Source: Gammaproteobacteria bacterium
Lineage (GTDB): Bacteria > Pseudomonadota > Gammaproteobacteria > Competibacterales > Competibacteraceae
Reading direction: 5' to 3'
Length of the DNA stretch: 64,000 bases
NCBI GenBank assembly: GCA_024235135.1
Contig: JACKMZ010000001.1
Location: 529,501-593,500 of the forward strand
A model generated the notes under the pieces. It was not told the DNA's origin. It ran no database searches and saw only the letters and a list, made by a program, of their open reading frames with translations. The translations under genes were made by a program, and so were the position numbers. Each line of letters begins with the position of its first letter. Position 1 is the first letter of the stretch. Shown here one piece after another: positions 18,542-27,681 of the stretch.

Positions 18542-19298
18542 ATTACAACAGAGTTTCGCCGCGGCGATATTCGCCAACGATCACCAGTTTGCCGCGCATA
18601 TTCGCTCAGCGGGTGGCCTGCGCGGCGAGCAACGTCTGAGCATCTACCGCAATAATACGCAGGCTAATTTCACGGATGCCTTGCGCATCACCTATCCGGT
18701 TGTAGACCGGCTGGTCGGGGACGGTTTTTTCCGTTACGCCGCCGTTCAATACCTGGCGCAACATCCCTCGGCTTCGGGTGATTTGCAGGAATTCGGCGGA
18801 AGCTTTCCGGAATTTCTCGAAACCTTCGAGGCCGCCGCCCAATTGCCTTATCTGGCCGACGTGGCCCGTTTGGAGTTGGCGCAGGAACAGGTGTTTTACG
18901 CCGCCGAGGGCGATTTTCTGGATACCGTGGCGTTGTCCCGCGTTCCCCAGGAACGCTATGGCGAACTCCGGTTCATCCTGAATCCGGCCAGTCGTTTACT
19001 GAGTTCCACGTTTCCCATTCTGCGGATTTGGCAGGTCAACCAGGAGGGTTATCACGGTGATCAAAGCGTCGATTTGAATGCCGGGGGCGTTGAACTGCTG
19101 GTTATCCGTCAGCGCAATATGGATGTGGAGATACAGAATCTGTCCGCCGGCGATTGCGCGCTGCTGCGCGCTTTGCGGGATGGACAGGATTTCGCGACCG
19201 CCTGTGAACAGGCCATGACGGCGCAGCCGGATTTCGATATCCCCGCCGGATTTCGTCGTCATGTGGCGCAAGGCGCCCTGGTCGGTTTCTCCCTTTAG
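18525..19298 (+). CDS. bufC: BufC-type partner protein (DUF2063)
   Basis: A 257-residue DUF2063 protein. The N-terminal ~100 residues hold the family domain (LRELQQSFAAAIFAND ... LSIYRNNTQANFTDALRITYPVVDRLVGDGFF), and a C-terminal domain follows. In MNIO pathways the BufC-type partner binds the precursor and presents it to the iron oxidase. I chose the ATG at 18525 (MASLRELQQ); the alternative at 18504 lies further inside bufB. Its overlap with bufB supports a tight complex. Confidence 0.92.
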   Translation: MASLRELQQSFAAAIFANDHQFAAHIRSAGGLRGEQRLSIYRNNTQANFTDALRITYPVVDRLVGDGFFRYAAVQYLAQHPSASGDLQEFGGSFPEFLETFEAAAQLPYLADVARLELAQEQVFYAAEGDFLDTVALSRVPQERYGELRFILNPASRLLSSTFPILRIWQVNQEGYHGDQSVDLNAGGVELLVIRQRNMDVEIQNLSAGDCALLRALRDGQDFATACEQAMTAQPDFDIPAGFRRHVAQGALVGFSL

Positions 19299-19338
19299 CG
19301 TGCGGCGCACAAGACCTTTCCATCAGAGGAACCATTGA

Positions 19339-19818
19339 ATGGCAACCCCAAACCTTGTGGACAACAGCCTGGATCCCTCTTTTCTGACTAAGATAGTCGG
19401 ATTTTATGACGCGATTGTCGCGAAGCTGGAGTTCGTCTCTCCGGTCGCCTTTCTGTTGCTGCGCATTTGGGTCGCGTGGCAGTTCTATAAATCGGGCTTG
19501 ACCAAGCTGCCGATCGAGAACGCTATTTTCCTGTTCGAGAATGAATACACGGTGCCGTTGTTGCCGCCGGCCTTGGCCGCCTACTTGGCGACCATCGTGG
19601 AATTAGGGTGCTCCGCCCTGCTGATGGTCGGGCTGGCCGGGCGAGTGAGCGCCTTGGCTCTTTTTGTTTTGAATATCGTCGCTTTGCTTTCCTACGAGTA
19701 CGCGACCCTGAAGGATCATCTGCCCTGGGGATTGGTGTTGCTGGTATTCGTGCTCCACGGTCCCGGCAAACTGTCCATCGACTATCTGATCGGCCGTTTC
19801 GTTAGGCGTCCGTCGTAA
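19339..19818 (+). CDS. DoxX-family integral membrane protein of the bufferin operon
   Basis: A 159-residue protein with four hydrophobic segments and the DoxX signature region (LRIWVAWQFYKSGLTKL). DoxX/DoxD proteins are small membrane proteins with proposed roles in quinone-linked redox or thiol stress, and they are frequent companions of bufA-bufB-bufC. GAGGAA precedes the ATG and only 40 bp separates it from bufC. A role in redox support or in handling the modified peptide at the membrane is likely but not shown. Confidence 0.88.
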   Translation: MATPNLVDNSLDPSFLTKIVGFYDAIVAKLEFVSPVAFLLLRIWVAWQFYKSGLTKLPIENAIFLFENEYTVPLLPPALAAYLATIVELGCSALLMVGLAGRVSALALFVLNIVALLSYEYATLKDHLPWGLVLLVFVLHGPGKLSIDYLIGRFVRRPS

Positions 19819-19905
19819 GTCCCGTGGCGTGTCCCACGAATGTATGGGTGGCCGGCTGGTCGTCGTGAAAGTTTCAGACGGCTCCGGCAGGGGGCTTCCG
19901 ACCCA

Positions 19906-21261
19906 TTATCGGCCGCTGGCGCGCACCAGCTTACGCACCACGCCATCCCCGGTGGGGGTTCGGCCCAGAGCATACAATTCGCCGTCCGTATCCTGGCCGA
20001 ATCCCAGAAGCTGCATGCCGAGTCCGTCTTGATCGGTCAGGCGCAGTTCGATGATCCGACTTGGCTGAATGCCGTTTTCCCGTACGATGTTTTTCCGAAT
20101 CAGAAAGAACAAGCGTCCTTCACCCTGGCGTGAGAAATCGCCGAAAACATAGCGTCCGCGCAGGCCGGGCAGACGGCGCCCGCGATAGACGAAGCCGCCG
20201 ATGACGGCGCTGCCTTCGTCGTGGTCATACTCGGCCACGGGATCGAGCAACCCGTCCTGACCGCAATCGGCGTCATCGGTAACGAAGCCGGGATCGCCAC
20301 CGTTGGGGTCGAAGCAGAACGAGCCCTCCTTGAGCGGCCAGCCGTAGTTGCCGCCCGAGGTCACCACGTCGACTTCCTCGATGGCGTTCTGGCCAACGTC
20401 TCCCACGTAAAGATCGCCGCGTTCCCTATCGAAGGACAGGCGAAACGGATTGCGCAAGCCATAAGCGAAAATCTCGTCGCAAACGCCATCCGCACAACCT
20501 GATTCGCCCCCAAACGGTGCAGAGTCGTTTTGCGCCACGAAAGGGTTATCTTGAGGTACGCCATACTGGCCATTGGCGGCATTGGAACCCAGAGGGTCGA
20601 TACGCAGAATCGTGCCCAACACATTGCCGGTATCCTGGCCGTTGCCCTCCGGGCTGTGTCCCGAACCCCGATCGTCGGCTGAACCGCCGTCACCCCATGC
20701 GATATACAGCATCTTGTCCGGTCCGAAGGCCAGGGCTCCTCCGTTGTGATTGGCTTGCGGCTCGGCGACGCGCAGCAGTACGCGGGTGCTGTCGGGGTCG
20801 GCGCCCCGCCATTCCCTGATCACCCCCTGATGATCGGGGGCGCCATCGGCGGGAACGGGAAAATCGGCCGCCGAATCGGTGGCTTCGGAGGTATAGGTGT
20901 AGAGCAGACCGTTGTCCACGAAATCCGGATGAAAGGCCACGCCTAACAAACCCCGTTCGCCGGAGGACAACACCTGATCACGAAGGTCCAGAAATACCCG
21001 CTTGTTCCCGCTGGCCAGGTCGATCGCCCAGAGCACGCCGTTCTGGTCGGTGACGAATAAATCGGCGGCGTCGCCCGGTGCGGCGACACCGGAATTGGGA
21101 GCGTTCAACCCGGTCGCCACGGTTTGCAACTGAACGCGCAGGGCGACGCTGGGCGGACTCGAAGGGATGGGATCGGATAAGGGCGCGGCCAAGGCCGTAG
21201 TCACGGTCGTGCCGCCTACGGCTAGTATCAAAACGAGTTTGCGGGAAAGGCGAGCGTGCAT
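19906..21261 (-). CDS. Exported glucose/sorbosone dehydrogenase-family protein (PQQ-dependent type)
   Basis: A 451-residue secreted protein with a signal peptide (MHARLSRKLVLILAVGGTTVTTALAA) and a six-bladed beta-propeller fold of the GSDH family. Characteristic segments are FLDLRDQVLSSGERGLLGVAFHPDF and KMLYIAWGDGGSADDRGSG, and the metal/PQQ-proximal FAYGLRNPFRLSFDRERGDLYVGDVGQN. Family members oxidise aldoses periplasmically with PQQ. Many relatives lack proven activity, so substrate and cofactor are unsure. AGGAGAAGG lies before the ATG at 21261. It faces the DoxX gene and starts close to the transglutaminase gene's end on the same strand. Confidence 0.88.
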   Translation of the reverse strand: MHARLSRKLVLILAVGGTTVTTALAAPLSDPIPSSPPSVALRVQLQTVATGLNAPNSGVAAPGDAADLFVTDQNGVLWAIDLASGNKRVFLDLRDQVLSSGERGLLGVAFHPDFVDNGLLYTYTSEATDSAADFPVPADGAPDHQGVIREWRGADPDSTRVLLRVAEPQANHNGGALAFGPDKMLYIAWGDGGSADDRGSGHSPEGNGQDTGNVLGTILRIDPLGSNAANGQYGVPQDNPFVAQNDSAPFGGESGCADGVCDEIFAYGLRNPFRLSFDRERGDLYVGDVGQNAIEEVDVVTSGGNYGWPLKEGSFCFDPNGGDPGFVTDDADCGQDGLLDPVAEYDHDEGSAVIGGFVYRGRRLPGLRGRYVFGDFSRQGEGRLFFLIRKNIVRENGIQPSRIIELRLTDQDGLGMQLLGFGQDTDGELYALGRTPTGDGVVRKLVRASGR

Positions 21262-21404
21262 GGCCTTCTCCTGGATGGAACGGGCGAACCCGAGGGATGA
21301 CCGGCGTGATGGCGCATCACGCCTTAACAGCATGGATCATCCCGCCGGAGTTTTCACCTCGCCCGCCACACCAGGATCAGGCCCTGTTATGGGCGCTCAG
21401 ACCA

Positions 21405-24400
21405 TCACCGTATGAACCGGGGTCTGCGCCGCAGGTCCAGCGTATGCGGGAAATCGTGATTGATTTCCTCGGGCGGTGCTTCAGTCGGGCCTGGCGAGTG
21501 ACCGTAACCCCAGAACCGCGAAAAGCGGCGGCTTTCCGCCTCGTAGGCGTTGACGGGGAAGGTGTCGTAATTGCGTCCGCCCGGATGGGCCACGAAATAC
21601 GTGCTGCCGCCTATCGAGCGTTTGTTCCAGGTATCGACGATATCGAACACCAGCGGCGTATGCACGGGGATGGTGGGATGCAGGGCAGACGGCGGCTGCC
21701 AGGCCCGGTAGCGGATGCCGGCTACGAATTCGCCGGCGGTATCCGTGGGGTGCAAAGGAACACGACGGCCATTGCAGGCTATCACGTGGCGTTCGTCCAC
21801 CAAATCCCGCACCTTGACTTGCATGCGTTCCACCGACGAATCGACGTAACGGGCCGTTCCGCCCAATACGCCTTCCTCGCCCAGTACATTCCAGGGTTCC
21901 ACCGCCTGACGCAGTTCCAATTCCACGCCCTGTTGCACGATGCTGCCGTAGTGCGGGAAGCGGAATTCCTGAAAAGGCGCGAACCAGCCCAATTCGAAGG
22001 GAAAATCATGGCGGTTGAGGTCTTCGATCACATCCTTGAAATCCTGCCAGATGTAATGCGGGAGCATGAATTTATCGTGGATCCCGTTGCCCCAGCGCGC
22101 CAACCGGTGCTCGTACGGATCTTCCCAGAAGCGGGTGATCAGCGCACGCACCAGCAGCATCTGCATCAGACTCATGCGGGCGTGGGGCGGCATCTCGAAG
22201 GCCCGCATTTCCAAAAGGCCCAGTCGTCCGGAGGACGAATCCGGTGAGTAGAGCTTGTCGATACAGAACTCGGCGCGGTGGGTGTTGCCAGTGACATCGA
22301 TCAGGAGATTGCGCAGCAGGCGGTCCACCAGCCACGGCTGGGGAACTTCGCCGGGGGGCATTTGCTGAAAAGCGATCTCCAGTTCGTACAAGCCTTCGTG
22401 GCGACCCTCGTCCACGCGAGGCGCCTGGCTGGTGGGACCGACGAACATGCCCGAGAACAGATAGGACAAGCTGGGATGATGCTGCCAATAAGTCAGCAGG
22501 CTGCGCAGCAAATCCGGCCGTCGTAGGAATGGGCTGTCGGACGGAACCGCGGCGCCCACGGTGACATGATTTCCCCCGCCGGTGCCGGTATGGCGACCGT
22601 CCAGCATGAATTTTTCCGTGCCCAAGCGAGACTGACGGGCATCCTCGTAGAGGATTTCCGTGTTATGAACCAGTTCGGTCCAGTTATGGGCGGGATGAAT
22701 GTTGACCTCGATGACGCCTGGATCGGGGGTCACCACCAGTTTCTTCAAGCGCCAGTCATTGGGCGGCGTATAGCCTTCGATCAGCACCGGCATGTCGAGA
22801 TCGGCGGCGGTGTGTTCGATACTCGCCAGCAAGTCCAGATAATGCTCCAGACGACCCAAGGGCGGCATGAAGACATACAGATGGCCTTCCCGCGCCTCCA
22901 CGCACAACGCCGTGTGTAAAACTTCGGAGTAATCGTCCTCCGTTTGTTCCTGTACCTCGGGATGGGGATTCTGGGCTTTTAGCCATTCGCTGTAACGGCG
23001 CATGACCTCGCCGTGCGCATCGCCCAGCGCGGCGCGGAATTCGAACAGCGACTGCTCGTGGGGAATCTCCCGCTCTTCTTCCTTGATCCACGGCAACGCG
23101 CCGAGCGGCAGGCGAAAGCCCATGGGTGAATCGCCCGGCACCAGATACAGATGGTTGCGCCGTAATACCCACGGACCGCTGACCCACTGACTGGCGGTGT
23201 CCACTTCACGGCAACGTAGCGGCAGAGCGTAGCCGACGGTCTTGCCCAATCCTTGTTCCAGAAGGCGGGATAGGCGTCGCCGTTCTTCGTCGTCGTCCAG
23301 GTCGTATTCGCGGGGATCGACGTTGACCGGCAGGGTTTGCTCTTTCCACAGGTAGTAGTAAGCATCTTCATAACCCGGTATGGCCCAGTCCGGCTTGACG
23401 CCCAAGCGCCGACAAAGCTCCGTGACGAAGGCTTTGGCGTCATCGGACTCATTGCCGCGCGGCTTTTCCTCGTCGGCAATGAGTGCTTGATCACGCCACA
23501 GCGGCTTGCCATCGGTGCGCCAGTAGCAAGACAGCGCCCAACGGGGCAACGACTCGCCCGGATACCACTTGCCCTGGCCGTAATGGAGAAAGCCGCTCGG
23601 GGCAAAACTTTGCCGCAGCCGTTTGACCAGGTTGCCCGCCAGCTTGCGCTTGGTGGGGCCGACGGCCGCGACCGTCCATTCGGCGCCGTCCATATCGTCG
23701 ATGGATACGAAGGTCGGTTCGCCACCCAGCGTCAAACGTACATCGCCCGCCAGCAGACGGGCATCCACATCATGACCCAAGGATTCGATGCGCGCCCATT
23801 GCTCCTCGGAATAGGGTTTGGTGACGCGCGGGTCCTCATGAATACGGGTGATATTCATGGTGAACCCGAAATCCACCTCGCATTTTTCGTGGGAACCGGT
23901 CACCGGCGAGGCGCTGCCTGGATTCGGCGTGCAGGCGAGCGGAATATGTCCTTCGCCCGCGAACAGACCGGACGTGGGGTCCAGACCGACCCAGCCCGCG
24001 CCGGGGATGAAGACTTCCGTCCAGGCATGCAGGTCAGTGAAATCGTGATCGGTGCCCGACGGCCCGTCCAGGGATTTGACATCGGGAGTCAACTGGATCA
24101 AATACCCCGACACGAAACGCGCGGCCAAGCCCAGATGGCGGAGAATCTGCACCAGCAACCAAGCTGAATCGCGGCAGGAACCGCTGAGTTTGCCGAGGGT
24201 TTCCTCGGCGGACTGCACGCCCGGCTCCATGCGGATCAGGTAAAAGATGTCTTGGTTCAGCAGCCGATTGATTTCCACAAGAAAATCAACGATACGCTGA
24301 CGGCTGCGATCGACCTTGGACAGCCACTGCATCAGCAGTGGGCCGCGTTCCTTGATTTCCAGATACGGAGCGAGTTCTGTGCGTAGTTCCGGTGCGTATT

Positions 24401-24713
24401 CGAAAGCGTAGTATTCCGCGTCGCTTTCGACGAAGAAATCGAAAGGATTGATGACCACCATTTCGGCGACCAAATCCACTTCGATGACCAGTTCATGGAT
24501 TTTCTCCGGAAACACCAGGCGTGCCTGGAAGTTGCCGAAAGGGTCTTGCATCCAATTGAGGAAATGATCGTCCGGCTGCACCTTGAAGGAGTAAGCGTGA
24601 ATCGGGGTGCGGGCATGTGTTGCCGGGCGCAGACGCACCACTTGCGGGGAAACATTGATTAGCCGATCGTAGTGATACGACGTTTTATGATTAAGAGCTA
24701 CGCGGATGGCCAT
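21405..24713 (-). CDS. Transglutaminase-like protease fused to DUF2126 ligase-like domain
   Basis: An 1102-residue fusion. Residues ~1-90 are the bacterial transglutaminase N-terminal domain (MAIRVALNHKTSYHYDRLI). The transglutaminase core follows with triad Cys180 (LSGSCRDSAWLL), His229 (DLHAWTEVF) and Asp245 (VGLDPTSG). The last ~700 residues are DUF2126, which published comparative work placed among amidoligase-like (glutamine-synthetase-like) domains. Together with the divergent ATP-grasp and alpha-E genes it forms a conserved set predicted to make or remove a peptide tag; the substrate is unknown. No Anbu proteasome-like gene, often found with this set, is in the window. Start at 24713 fits the family; 24767 is possible. 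Confidence 0.9.
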   Translation of the reverse strand: MAIRVALNHKTSYHYDRLINVSPQVVRLRPATHARTPIHAYSFKVQPDDHFLNWMQDPFGNFQARLVFPEKIHELVIEVDLVAEMVVINPFDFFVESDAEYYAFEYAPELRTELAPYLEIKERGPLLMQWLSKVDRSRQRIVDFLVEINRLLNQDIFYLIRMEPGVQSAEETLGKLSGSCRDSAWLLVQILRHLGLAARFVSGYLIQLTPDVKSLDGPSGTDHDFTDLHAWTEVFIPGAGWVGLDPTSGLFAGEGHIPLACTPNPGSASPVTGSHEKCEVDFGFTMNITRIHEDPRVTKPYSEEQWARIESLGHDVDARLLAGDVRLTLGGEPTFVSIDDMDGAEWTVAAVGPTKRKLAGNLVKRLRQSFAPSGFLHYGQGKWYPGESLPRWALSCYWRTDGKPLWRDQALIADEEKPRGNESDDAKAFVTELCRRLGVKPDWAIPGYEDAYYYLWKEQTLPVNVDPREYDLDDDEERRRLSRLLEQGLGKTVGYALPLRCREVDTASQWVSGPWVLRRNHLYLVPGDSPMGFRLPLGALPWIKEEEREIPHEQSLFEFRAALGDAHGEVMRRYSEWLKAQNPHPEVQEQTEDDYSEVLHTALCVEAREGHLYVFMPPLGRLEHYLDLLASIEHTAADLDMPVLIEGYTPPNDWRLKKLVVTPDPGVIEVNIHPAHNWTELVHNTEILYEDARQSRLGTEKFMLDGRHTGTGGGNHVTVGAAVPSDSPFLRRPDLLRSLLTYWQHHPSLSYLFSGMFVGPTSQAPRVDEGRHEGLYELEIAFQQMPPGEVPQPWLVDRLLRNLLIDVTGNTHRAEFCIDKLYSPDSSSGRLGLLEMRAFEMPPHARMSLMQMLLVRALITRFWEDPYEHRLARWGNGIHDKFMLPHYIWQDFKDVIEDLNRHDFPFELGWFAPFQEFRFPHYGSIVQQGVELELRQAVEPWNVLGEEGVLGGTARYVDSSVERMQVKVRDLVDERHVIACNGRRVPLHPTDTAGEFVAGIRYRAWQPPSALHPTIPVHTPLVFDIVDTWNKRSIGGSTYFVAHPGGRNYDTFPVNAYEAESRRFSRFWGYGHSPGPTEAPPEEINHDFPHTLDLRRRPRFIR

Positions 24714-24877
24714 GGTCGGTATGCAGACATTCTTGTGGAGTGGAGTTTTCGGCGGGCAATGCAACAACCATTCCCGTTGGAGACACCCAGGACAGCGCCG
24801 TGTGTTTCTAAAGGTTGCATCACATCGCTGGCGAAATTACGGGCATGGCGCTGTTGTAAACGCGTCCTGTGTTTCGT

Positions 24878-24909
24878 AATGGTGCGTAATGGCGGCATTG
24901 AGCACCATT
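24878..24909. repeat. Inverted repeat in the divergent transglutaminase / ATP-grasp promoter region
   Basis: The 367-bp gap 24714-25080 separates two divergent genes and should hold both promoters. I see an 8-bp inverted repeat AATGGTGC / GCACCATT (24878-24885 and 24902-24909) with a nested 4-bp repeat (AATG-GCGG-CATT) inside. It could be an operator or an RNA hairpin; there is no U-tract, so it is not an intrinsic terminator. I see no other convincing site in the gap. Confidence 0.5.
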
Positions 24910-25080
24910 AATGGGCAATACCCGAGCGTCACCTTCACTGGATTGAATATAGCGTAGTTCATCATCGCTTAATCTATGCTTCACAAAACAGCAGCCCCGT
25001 TCTTAGCAAGTGACGCTGGTATGCGCCTTGCAGAGCGGCGATTGTAATTGGCCTTGCTTCGGTAGCGCAAAGGAAATCCT

Positions 25081-26529
25081 ATGGCGATAGATTGGCAACA
25101 TTACCCGACTGAAGGGTTATACGATGAATTGATCAGCGCACCGGGTGAGCCGCGCCCCTCGGCGCACTGGTTGTGTGAATACCTGGCTTCGCTCAGCGAT
25201 GAGGAATTGAACGAACGGCGTACGGCCGCCGAGTTGGCGATTCAGGTGATGGGCATTACCTTCACCGTGTATTACGAAGGCGGCAGCATCGATCGGGCCT
25301 GGCCCTTCGATATTATTCCCCGCATCATTCCTAAGCGGGAATGGGATCACACGGAAGCGGGCCTGAAACAGCGCGTTCAGGCGCTGAATATGTTCATTGA
25401 CGATCTGTATCACGACCAGCGCATCATCAAGGACAAGGTGTTTCCCGCGGATGTCTTGACGGATTCGGTCAACTTCCGCGAACAATGCGTCGGTATCACC
25501 GCGCCGCGCGGTGTCTGGGCGCATATCTGCGGCAGCGATCTGGTGCGTGACAAGGACGGCACACTGTATGTGCTGGAGGATAACCTGCGCATTCCCTCCG
25601 GTGTGTCCTACATGCTGGAGAATCGGCTGGTGATCAAGCGGGTGTTCCCCGAACTGTTCGAGCATCAGTTGATCCAGCCGGTGGACGATTATTCCTCCCA
25701 GCTTTACGACATGCTGGCCTCCTTGTCGCCGCGGCCGGGAGACAATCCGGCGGTCGTGGTTATGACGCCGGGCATTTACAACTCGGCCTATTTCGAGCAC
25801 GCCTATCTGGCTCAGCAAATGGGTGTGGAACTGGTGGAAGGCTCGGACCTGGTGGTCGATGACGAAGACTGCGTGTATATGCGCACCATCGAGGGTCTGC
25901 AGCGCGTCGATGTGATCTACCGGCGGGTGGACGATCTGTTTCTGGACCCGGAGGCGTTCCGGCCCGATTCCGCCCTGGGCGCGGCCGGTCTGTTGCGCGC
26001 CTGGCGCAGCGGCAAGGTCGCCCTGGCCAACGCGCCCGGCGCTGGCGTAGCCGACGACAAGGTCGTTTACGCCTTCGTGCCGGACATGATCAAGTATTAT
26101 CTCGACCAAGATCCGATCATTCCCAATGTCCCGAGTTTTCTCTGCATGCGGGATAAAGACCGCGAATACGTCCTGGCCAACCTGGACAAACTGGTCGTGA
26201 AACCGGCCAACGAGTCGGGCGGCTACGGCATGATGGTCGGTCCCCACGCCAGCAGCAAGGATCGCAAGCAATTCGCCGAACTGATCAAGAAGAACCCTCG
26301 CAACTACATGGCGCAACCGACGTTGACGCTGTCCAGTACGCCTACCCTGTGCGGCGACCACGTAGAACCGCGTTTCGTGGATTTGCGTCCTTTCATCCTG
26401 TCCGGTCCCAAGACCTATGTCACGACGGGCGGATTGACCCGTGTAGCCTTGAACAAGGGTTCGCTGGTGGTCAACTCCTCCCAGGGTGGAGGCAGCAAGG
26501 ACACTTGGATCGTCGATGTCGAGGGGTAA
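25081..26529 (+). CDS. Circularly permuted ATP-grasp protein
   Basis: A 482-residue protein of the circularly permuted type 2 ATP-grasp family (former DUF404/DUF407). Segments such as LYVLEDNLRIPSGVSYMLENR, DKLVVKPANESGGYGMMVGP and FVDLRPFILSGPKTYVTTGG match the family's nucleotide and metal sites. ATP-grasp enzymes join a carboxylate to an amine or thiol using ATP; the substrates of this family are unknown. AGGAAA precedes the ATG. It is followed after 6 bp by the alpha-E gene, and divergent to the transglutaminase-DUF2126 gene, which is the standard genomic neighbourhood. Confidence 0.93.
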   Translation: MAIDWQHYPTEGLYDELISAPGEPRPSAHWLCEYLASLSDEELNERRTAAELAIQVMGITFTVYYEGGSIDRAWPFDIIPRIIPKREWDHTEAGLKQRVQALNMFIDDLYHDQRIIKDKVFPADVLTDSVNFREQCVGITAPRGVWAHICGSDLVRDKDGTLYVLEDNLRIPSGVSYMLENRLVIKRVFPELFEHQLIQPVDDYSSQLYDMLASLSPRPGDNPAVVVMTPGIYNSAYFEHAYLAQQMGVELVEGSDLVVDDEDCVYMRTIEGLQRVDVIYRRVDDLFLDPEAFRPDSALGAAGLLRAWRSGKVALANAPGAGVADDKVVYAFVPDMIKYYLDQDPIIPNVPSFLCMRDKDREYVLANLDKLVVKPANESGGYGMMVGPHASSKDRKQFAELIKKNPRNYMAQPTLTLSSTPTLCGDHVEPRFVDLRPFILSGPKTYVTTGGLTRVALNKGSLVVNSSQGGGSKDTWIVDVEG

Positions 26530-26535
26530 AGAACC

Positions 26536-27498
26536 ATGCTGTCACGCGTAGCACAAAATGTTTATTGGATGGCCCGCTATATCGAGCGGGCTGAGGATAC
26601 CGCCCGGCTGATCAGCGTCAACGATATCCTGCTGCTGGATCTGCCCAAGAATTCCCTGGGTTGGGCTCCCCTGCTGTTCATGAGTGGCGGCCAGGATCAG
26701 TTCTTCGAGAACAACGCCGAAGTCAATGAACTGAATGTTATTCAGTTCCTGGTCGGTGATCGCAAGCACTCCGGTTCCATACTGTCCGCGTTGTCTTTCG
26801 CCCGCGAGAATCTGCGCACCACCCGCGACGTGGTGCCCCGTGAGGCTTGGGAACAGATCAACACCCTGTACATGTACGTGCGCGATCACCTGGTGATTGG
26901 CATGTCCCGGCGCGGGCGGCACGAATTCCTGCGCCGCATCCTGCATGGTTCGCAGCAGATCACCGGACTGTTGGCGGGCACCATGAGCCATACTCATGCT
27001 TATGATTTCGTGCGTCTGGGCCGCAATCTGGAGCGTGCGGATATGACCACCCGCATCGTCGATGTGCGTTCAGCCAATTTGCTGATCGGGCAGTCGCAGG
27101 TCCAATCGCAACCGACGAACGCCGAGCAGGAGCAGGAGGGAAATCCTTTCGACAACATTCAGTGGATGAGTGTGCTGAAATCCCTGGGCGCTTACCAAAT
27201 GTACCGGCAACAAGTCCGGTTGCGGGTCCGTGGGCCGGATGTATTGCGCTTTCTGTTGCAGGACCCTCATTTCCCCCGTTCCGTGCTGCATTGTCAGAAG
27301 GAATTGGAGATTTCCCTCAAGGATCTGCCCAAGAACGATGGACCAATGGAGTGCATCGCGAAAATGAAGCAGCAACTGGCTGACGCCAAGATCACTGAAC
27401 TGGCCAGCGAGGGCTTGCACGAGTTCATTGATGAACTGCAAATCGGCCTTGGCGCCATTCATGATCAATTGGTGACTACCTATTTCGATCATGTCTGA
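26536..27498 (+). CDS. Alpha-E domain-containing protein (DUF403)
   Basis: A 320-residue all-helical protein that starts with the family motif MLSRVAQNVYWMARYIERAEDTARLI. Helical, Glu/Arg-rich repeats continue to the end. Its biochemical role is not established; it always accompanies circularly permuted ATP-grasp proteins and is thought to act as their partner or substrate-binding scaffold. The 6-bp spacing to the upstream gene indicates translational coupling. No membrane segment or signal peptide is visible. Confidence 0.93.
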   Translation: MLSRVAQNVYWMARYIERAEDTARLISVNDILLLDLPKNSLGWAPLLFMSGGQDQFFENNAEVNELNVIQFLVGDRKHSGSILSALSFARENLRTTRDVVPREAWEQINTLYMYVRDHLVIGMSRRGRHEFLRRILHGSQQITGLLAGTMSHTHAYDFVRLGRNLERADMTTRIVDVRSANLLIGQSQVQSQPTNAEQEQEGNPFDNIQWMSVLKSLGAYQMYRQQVRLRVRGPDVLRFLLQDPHFPRSVLHCQKELEISLKDLPKNDGPMECIAKMKQQLADAKITELASEGLHEFIDELQIGLGAIHDQLVTTYFDHV

Positions 27499-27575
27499 TC
27501 GACATCCGTAGTCGCGCGCTCTTTCGGATCGGGCGAGGCTTGAGCTTGCCCGATTCAACGTCTGTCGCTAATGGG

Positions 27576-27599
27576 AAACGGGTGGTCGACCGCCCGTTT
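27576..27599 (+). terminator. Possible terminator hairpin after the ATP-grasp/alpha-E operon
   Basis: A 7-bp stem AAACGGG / CCCGTTT (27576-27582 with 27593-27599) encloses GGTCGACC. It lies ~80 bp after the alpha-E stop codon. Only a short T-containing stretch (TTTCTC) is present at its 3' end, so it may be a weak terminator or an mRNA 3'-end hairpin. Confidence 0.45.
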
Positions 27600-27681
27600 C
27601 TCGATGCTCAATAAAGACGAGTGTCGGTTTCTCCGCGGCCTTTCTTCATGATGTTATTGGGATCGAAATACACTGACCGAT

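Noticed and set aside
25117..26361. Long minus-strand reading opposite the ATP-grasp gene
   Set aside because: It is an antisense shadow of a conserved protein with no recognisable family.
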